Origin: Lumbricus terrestris
Lineage: Eukaryota > Annelida > Clitellata > Crassiclitellata > Lumbricidae
DNA length: 64,000 nucleotides
Direction: 5' to 3'
Assembly (NCBI GenBank): GCA_949752735.1
Contig: OX457044.1
Span: 18,461,685 to 18,525,684, forward strand
The notes under the pieces were generated by a model, which was given only the letters and a program-made list of their open reading frames with translations, was not told the DNA's origin and searched no databases. The translations under genes were made by a program, and so were the position numbers. Shown piece after piece: positions 59,701 through 64,000 of the stretch (its first letter is position 1; every line of letters begins with the position of its first letter).

Positions 59701-62700
59701 GCGACATCAGAAAGAAGGATATGGAGAAAATGGATCATGTCGGTCGCTAGAGCTCAGAGAGCTGAAAGCACAAGGTGTGACAGTGAACCTTTTGGATTCC
59801 TCCTGCTCCCTAGCCAATGGGCTGAAATGTATCATGTAAGGCTTTTATAGATGTTATATGCTTTGTGTGTTTCAAAATAAAAGTTCGTCAGTTCTTGTCA
59901 TGTATGTTTAGGTTGTACTGTTCATATTGATTTTGTCAGGTTCATTTAAATCACCAGGATTAAATCTCAGGCACATGCATTGATAATAATAATTACAACA
60001 ATTTATATGGCGCCATAGCGCAGCCATGCTGTTACATGGGTGCAGTGCAAGGTAGCTAACAGGCAGAATTAGCCCTATCGAACAAGTACAATTTTTAGCA
60101 TAGATTTGAAAGGGTCTACTGAGCCAGCTGATCAAATAGTGCAGGGAAGTGATTAAGGGCCACCAAGTTTCAGTGCTAAGACTGACAGTGTGCACTGTGC
60201 AGTATTCTGTTTTGTATATAGTTTGAAAAGGCGTCAGAGATAAACCAGATAGATATCGGCAACGAAGGATCAGCATTTGTAGAAGTTTTAGTGGGAAAGT
60301 CATCTGCTGGCGATGATTCATACCAGGTCAGAAATTTATCTATTTATCCGAATTACTTAATTCGTTCGTTTGGAAATTTATGTAGCACCTCTTCACGGAA
60401 ACTACTAAGAGGGCACTTTGGACTTCAACACACGCTTATGAATCACTTAAAATACAAATTATGTTGCTGAGTCTTTGCGATACTTGAATTTATACTGTTT
60501 CATTATGTAGAAGTTGTTTGGGACTGTGTTATTTGTTTAGCGTGAATGAATATTGATGACGTAAACAGATTTGTTTATAATGAATTTAATGGAACTTTAT
60601 TTTATTAATGTGATTCAATATTTTCTCATTTAATGAAAAAATATGGATGTTTTATCTCTACTATGCATTATCCCTTTACTATATTTATTTACATATTCTC
60701 AAGTGTTTTACTTATAAATTTTGACTCTTCCCTTCACACTAGAAATCAACTTTGCATACGAATCACTATTAATTAGATTAAATATATTTATAAATATGTG
60801 TGCTTGTCCATTACTTCTCCTAATGATTGCTGTTTATTTAATTATTTTCATTCCAGGTTATCCTTGTGTCGTCATCTTTCATGAGTCCAGCCGAAAGTCG
60901 CAGTTCACAAAATCTCAACCGCGTGCGAATATTTGGCTCGGATGCTCTGTCCAAAGCAGTCGCAGGCCAGAAGTGGGACCGCGTCAAAGTTGTCTGCACC
61001 CAGCCATTCAACAAAGTATGTTACAAAGTTCTGTTACAACATGGCCGTGTTATGGTGCCGTATAAATTGCTGTAGTTGTTATTTTTATTATTATTATTAG
61101 AATGCTTTTCTCAGATGAGTATCTCTTGAAATGGCACTTCATGCAAAATGGCCTCTGTTGTGAATTTAATATGGCTGACTGTCATAGCACTGTGTCTAGC
61201 ATTTGAGCCATGCCATGTTTATGTAGTCTGAGTCAGTTTTCCATGCAGTTTATATTTAGGTATATGTTCGAACATTGACAGGAAATAAGAAACAAAGACA
61301 TAGGGTAATCATTAGGTGGATATCCAAACAAGTCTGCTGGACAAAGTTGTTCAGTGAAGACTTTCTGTGGTTGGCCCGGTGGTGTGGAATAGCCTACCTC
61401 TTGAGCTGCTCCTGTTCCCTTGGTCACTCTATGACACATTCTATTAGCGCTTGAAAACTGTTCTCTTTGGCCGTGCTTGAGTCAAGAGCAGCTCTGAAGA
61501 GGAGGCAGCGCGTGAAACTGACGTGCAATAAGATCTTACTAAACTGCATTGATCATCATTGCTTGTTTAGGTGCTATACAAACGCTCTGATGCATACATA
61601 TACTGTTGTTGCGGTTGTTATTGTTTTTTTCATTGTTATGTGTTATTGTTTTTTCATTGTTATGTGTTGTTATTGTTTTTTCATTGTTATGTGTTGTTAT
61701 TGCCAGTGCAGCTGTGCTGTTTCTGTTTTTCACTAATTGTTATTGGTAAATTGACTTATTTTGCAGGCTGTGCAGTTTGGCCTCTCATTTATTAGGCTTT
61801 ACTCTCCTCCAGTCAACGATAAAGCTGAGAACACTCTTTCTAAGGTTAGTTTTGTCATTATTACCTTAATTCCCGATGTTGCTTTCTGTGGCTTTCAAAA
61901 ATTGTTAGAAATCATATTAATTCTTGTGTGCTGAAATTTTGTGGAACAGCCAGAAAAATTCATGTTGTCTTGAAGAGAGCATGCCACATTGCTTTAATCT
62001 TTATTCCTGTTGCTTTGTCTTGCCTAAATGTTGGAGTATAAGACAGTGGCCGAGAGCAGTATATACATTTAAACATGCGAGGAAATAAAATCATATGGCA
62101 CAGGGTAATTTTGCATTTTAACTTTAACATGAAGCTCTGCTCAAGCTGGCCCTGAAAATCCCTTTAACATTTGAATGGATGGCTGCATTGGTTTACATTG
62201 GTTTATCAATCGCTTGTAGGACACTTTCATCTTTGAAGTGGTGAAGAACACTGTGTTCAATGTTCATGTCATTTACTGGTCATACTCTGGTCTAGCGCCA
62301 AAATATGTGTGTGATCTCATCCGCCTGCCATCTTCCGGCATCCATTACGCTCCATGACAGCACCTCTGATTGGCTTGTACTGTGAAAGGCGCTTTATATA
62401 TTTATAGATGCAATACAATGAATTGTATGCAGGATTCAATTAAGAAAGGGTACCATGGCCATTTAACATAACATAACATTTTTACTGAGACTATAACTGC
62501 TCTTGTGTTTGTACATGGTCATTGTCATTTTCACTGTCTGCATTTTTCTGTAGCAACTGACGCTCGGAGCTTTTGTCGTGAAGTCGGACGAACCGAGCGA
62601 CCCCATTAAGGCTGGTTCTCTTTTCGAGAAGAACAAGCATCAGGTTGCTGAACCACCGCTTACAGGTAACCAGTGCACTTTAACCGTTTAATGTTTTAGA

Positions 62701-63532
62701 AAGAAAATTATTTTTCTGTCTTGTTTTGATTTGTGTGTATTAAATTCAAGACAGTCATATTTTATTAATTGGACAGGAAAAGAGGATTTCCTTGTTCAAA
62801 TCATCTTGGCAACCGATAAAAGTGTTAAGATTTTTGATTGATTGATTGATAGATTCCAAACATTTATATTGCGCTTCTTCAAGAATCTACTCGGAAGCGC
62901 TCTCTGCGCTGGCCTACTTGATGTTAAGTGTCATTAAGAACAAATCTATTACATCAGTTAATAAACAATGCACAGTAAGCTGGAAGAGTCACTATTGGCA
63001 GGCACACACACACATATGGAGCCAACCAACGGATTTATTTTGATAGCAGTATAATCTATACAACACAGTTTTGTTGCGTATCATCTTGCCATATTATCAT
63101 CGTAGTAATATAGCCCTGTTAAGGTTTCTCATCATTTTTGGGATTTTCTGCCTGATGACATTTAACTGACAAGCGACTGGTTTCGTGAAACGGGTCACAT
63201 ATAGCATGATTTTGTTACAAGAAATGGATTTTTCTGCAGCTGAACTTTATTTGGAATCCGCATCCCTGATGCTGTTCTACCAGGATTTGTATTATGTGCA
63301 ATAAGTGTTCTACAAGGATCGGTTCTGATGTAGTACAGCTGTGATGATGATAGCAACAGTTGCTGCATTCTTAAGACTTAAGCGATTGTTTCTTTGTCAT
63401 TTAGGTGCAGCAGCCATCAGGGCTGCATCAAAAACGATGGAGAAGAAGGCAAGTGATGTTGCGGCACCTCATGGTGCAGCGGAAAACAAGAAGGGGTCGA
63501 AAAGTGCAGAGCAGTCATCTCCCGTAGCTAAG
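56717..63532 (+). CDS. XRCC1: XRCC1 DNA-repair scaffold, first seven coding exons
   Basis: Exons: 56717-56767, 59258-59347, 60222-60326, 60857-61015, 61767-61844, 62554-62665, 63405-63532, all with GT-AG borders and matching phases. The joined start MPAINLQHVVSVSSEDK and blocks NCPAENLIKSDSFKKWKC, EINQIDIGNEGSAFVEVLVG, VILVSSSFMSPAESRS, NRVRIFGSDALSKA and KWDRVKVVCTQPFNK follow vertebrate XRCC1 through its N-terminal beta-sandwich, which binds DNA polymerase beta at single-strand breaks. FGLSFIRLYSPP completes it. Exons 6-7 start the low-complexity linker (AAAIRAASKTMEKKASDVAA). The BRCT domains lie beyond the window's right edge. XRCC1 assembles polymerase beta, ligase III and end-processing enzymes in base-excision and single-strand-break repair in the nucleus. 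Intron 1 holds a SINE split by an 811-bp hAT element. A start at 56,717 gives the family's usual first residues. Confidence 0.93.
56917..57912 (-). mobile_element. SINE split by the H2 element, XRCC1 intron 1
   Basis: SINE bases are 56,917-57,018 and 57,838-57,912; together they match the copy at 22,172-22,366. The tail is degraded (GCGCCCCTTATATATTTC on the plus strand). The tRNA-like head is on the right. Confidence 0.8.
57019..57829 (-). mobile_element. H2 hAT-type element, copy 2 (811 bp)
   Basis: Termini TAGGGTTACCATACG and TATGGTAACCCTA. Exact target duplication CCTTCGCA at 57,011-57,018 and 57,830-57,837. It is inverted relative to 31,068-31,862 and very similar, including the 63-codon ORF (57,164-57,355, identical translation in the two copies). 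Confidence 0.95.
58590..58935 (+). pseudogene. LINE 3' fragments in XRCC1 intron 1
   Basis: A tail (AGTGCTTCTGAAAGGTTTTT, GTGCTTTATAAATGG) at 58,588-58,635 is followed by a frame with VPWSKTTLAQTRSFVTI and WNALPASL and another tail ending CGCTATATAAGTTTC near 58,935. Confidence 0.55.
59258..59347 (+). CDS. XRCC1: XRCC1 exon 2
   Basis: Acceptor CATTTTCAG, donor GTAGTG. 30 codons, NCPAENLIKSDSFKKWKCAT then GEKNATVTLQ. Confidence 0.93.
59664..59790 (+). pseudogene. Extreme C-terminus of an RTE/craft-like retroelement
   Basis: The frame reads TGMNLEELREATSERRIWRK and WIMSVARAQRAEST, the usual end of such ORFs (compare TWEEAGRMAEDRVVWKD at 36,120). Confidence 0.55.
60222..60326 (+). CDS. XRCC1: XRCC1 exon 3
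   Basis: Acceptor TTGTATATAG, donor GTCAGA. 35 codons with INQIDIGNEGSAFVEVLVGK. Confidence 0.93.
60365..60432 (-). mobile_element. LINE/SINE 3'-tail fragment, XRCC1 intron 3
   Basis: TTATGTAGCACCTCTTCACG then AAACTACTAAGAGGGCACTT is a diverged tail with an ATTCGTTCG end, in minus orientation. Confidence 0.45.
60857..61015 (+). CDS. XRCC1: XRCC1 exon 4
   Basis: Acceptor TTTCATTCCAG, donor GTATGT. 53 codons with SSSFMSPAESRSSQNLNRVR and KWDRVKVVCTQPFNK, the best-conserved stretch of the domain. Confidence 0.95.
61363..61530 (+). pseudogene. LINE 3' fragment with an empty MITE site, XRCC1 intron 4
   Basis: TTCTGTGGTTGGCCCGGTGG continues without a break into TGTGGAATAGCC and then TGACACATTCTATTAGCGCT, matching both flanks of the MITE at 14,401-14,544. 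The tail is partly lost. Confidence 0.7.
61618..61702. repeat. Short tandem repeat, XRCC1 intron 4
   Basis: CATTGTTATGTGTTGTTATT-type unit of 24 to 27 bases, three copies. Confidence 0.85.
61767..61844 (+). CDS. XRCC1: XRCC1 exon 5
   Basis: Acceptor TTATTTTGCAG, donor GTTAGT. 26 codons, AVQFGLSFIRLYSPPVNDKA then ENTLSK. Confidence 0.93.
62285..62420 (+). pseudogene. LINE 3' fragment, XRCC1 intron 5
   Basis: LAPKYVCDLIRLPSSGIHYA precedes a tail CACCTCTGATTGGCTT, AAAGGCGCTTTATATATTTA. Confidence 0.55.
62554..62665 (+). CDS. XRCC1: XRCC1 exon 6
   Basis: Acceptor TTTTTCTGTAG, donor GTAACC. 112 nt, ends in phase 1: QLTLGAFVVKSDEPSDPIKA then GSLFEKNKHQVAEPPLT. Confidence 0.92.
62839..62912 (-). 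mobile_element. LINE/SINE 3'-tail fragment with (GATT)n, XRCC1 intron 6
   Basis: A GATTGATTGATT end, then TTTATATTGCGCTTCTTCAA and TCTACTCGGAAGCGCTC on the plus strand. Confidence 0.6.
63405..63532 (+). CDS. XRCC1: XRCC1 exon 7
   Basis: Acceptor TTGTCATTTAG, donor GTTATA. 128 nt, phases 1 and 0; Ala/Lys-rich linker (AAAIRAASKTMEKKASDVAA ... SAEQSSPVAK). Confidence 0.88.
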
Positions 63533-64000
63533 GTTATAGCTTTCCTGTTCATGTATAGTAGGGACATGGCCTGTATTTCCTGTTGTGTGAGCAGCAGCTA
63601 GCACCTCAAATGACTGGGCAATGGAATAGGCTGAGAAAGTCTGTGTAGTGATAAAAATGAATTGAAAAGATCAATGATCCTGTTTGCAGTTCGGAAGAGA
63701 ACTCTGAATGCTGGCCACTGCACAGTCATGAAAAAGCGTTTTGATTTTGTTTTATGTAGCACAGAAGAGAGCTTGGAACACCGACGTCTTTGTAGTGCAC
63801 AATGAAACCATGAATCCTGGCTTCCGTACATTTAAGACATGTTGCCAAATTATTATTATTATTATGAATTTATCAAGCACCTCTATCCAGTGATCAAGTA
63901 TAGTTTTAAGTGAAGGACTTGTTCCGTTTCCTCCACAGCTACTTTTTAGGAGGCTCTAATCCATGCTCTCCCTGTCTCAGGGTGACCACTCTGACCAGTT
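63533..64000 (+). other. XRCC1 intron 7, left part
   Basis: A short ATT run lies at about 63,849-63,865, followed by a tail-like TTTATCAAGCACCTCTATCC. No further exon recognised before the window ends. Confidence 0.5.

Overview
The window is animal (metazoan) nuclear DNA. Genes are split by spliceosomal introns with GT-AG (one GC-AG) borders, exon phases match between neighbours, and three to four single-copy animal genes are recognisable. Microsatellites, non-LTR retrotransposon debris, SINEs and hAT-type DNA transposons dominate the rest. The repeat style (LINE tails ending in short tetranucleotide repeats, many AGGCCTA palindromes, very long trinucleotide arrays) fits a marine invertebrate, perhaps a deuterostome. 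I cannot name the species and infer the phylum only weakly.

Layout. 1-1,250: (TAA)n arrays around two copies of the 3' end of one non-LTR element. 1,255-3,893 (+): last three exons of a progranulin-type gene. 5.4-6.7 kb: LINE and hAT debris. 7,841-9,461 (-) and 24,082-26,084 (-): two paralogous genes, each an F-box exon spliced to a propeller-like exon, inside a diverged segmental duplication (about 7.8-11.3 kb and 24.1-28.0 kb). 11.4-24 kb between them: (GTA)n, LINE tails, a LINE reverse transcriptase (15.5-16.8 kb, -), and several nested hAT-type insertions. 28.0-32.7 kb: more LINE and hAT. 32,715-33,501 (+): main coding exon of an R3HDM4 homologue. 38,580-42,209 (-): five exons of a Ran-type GTPase. 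44.5-45.1 kb: SINE head fused to a (CATA/CATG)n array. 45-55 kb: gene-poor, with an inverted pair of decayed Tc1/mariner-like elements, LINE pieces and local tandem repeats. 56,717-63,532 (+): first seven coding exons of XRCC1, running off the window.

The strongest finding is in the Ran gene. A 141-bp hAT-type MITE with an 8-bp target duplication sits exactly on the exon/intron junction after the exon encoding [10 protein letters not shown]. Its terminal inverted repeat supplies the last four coding bases and the GTGAGA splice donor, so the reading frame survives. The same Ran gene also has a GC-AG first coding intron, has lost the SAK (G5) motif, and shows no recognisable acidic C-terminal exon.

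The genes do not form a pathway. XRCC1 is DNA single-strand-break repair, Ran is nuclear transport, the F-box proteins are probable ubiquitin-ligase adaptors, and granulin is secreted. Their co-location looks incidental. What the window shows well is transposon history: at least fourteen insertions with 8-bp duplications, several nested, and at least two with an empty site visible in a paralogous copy.
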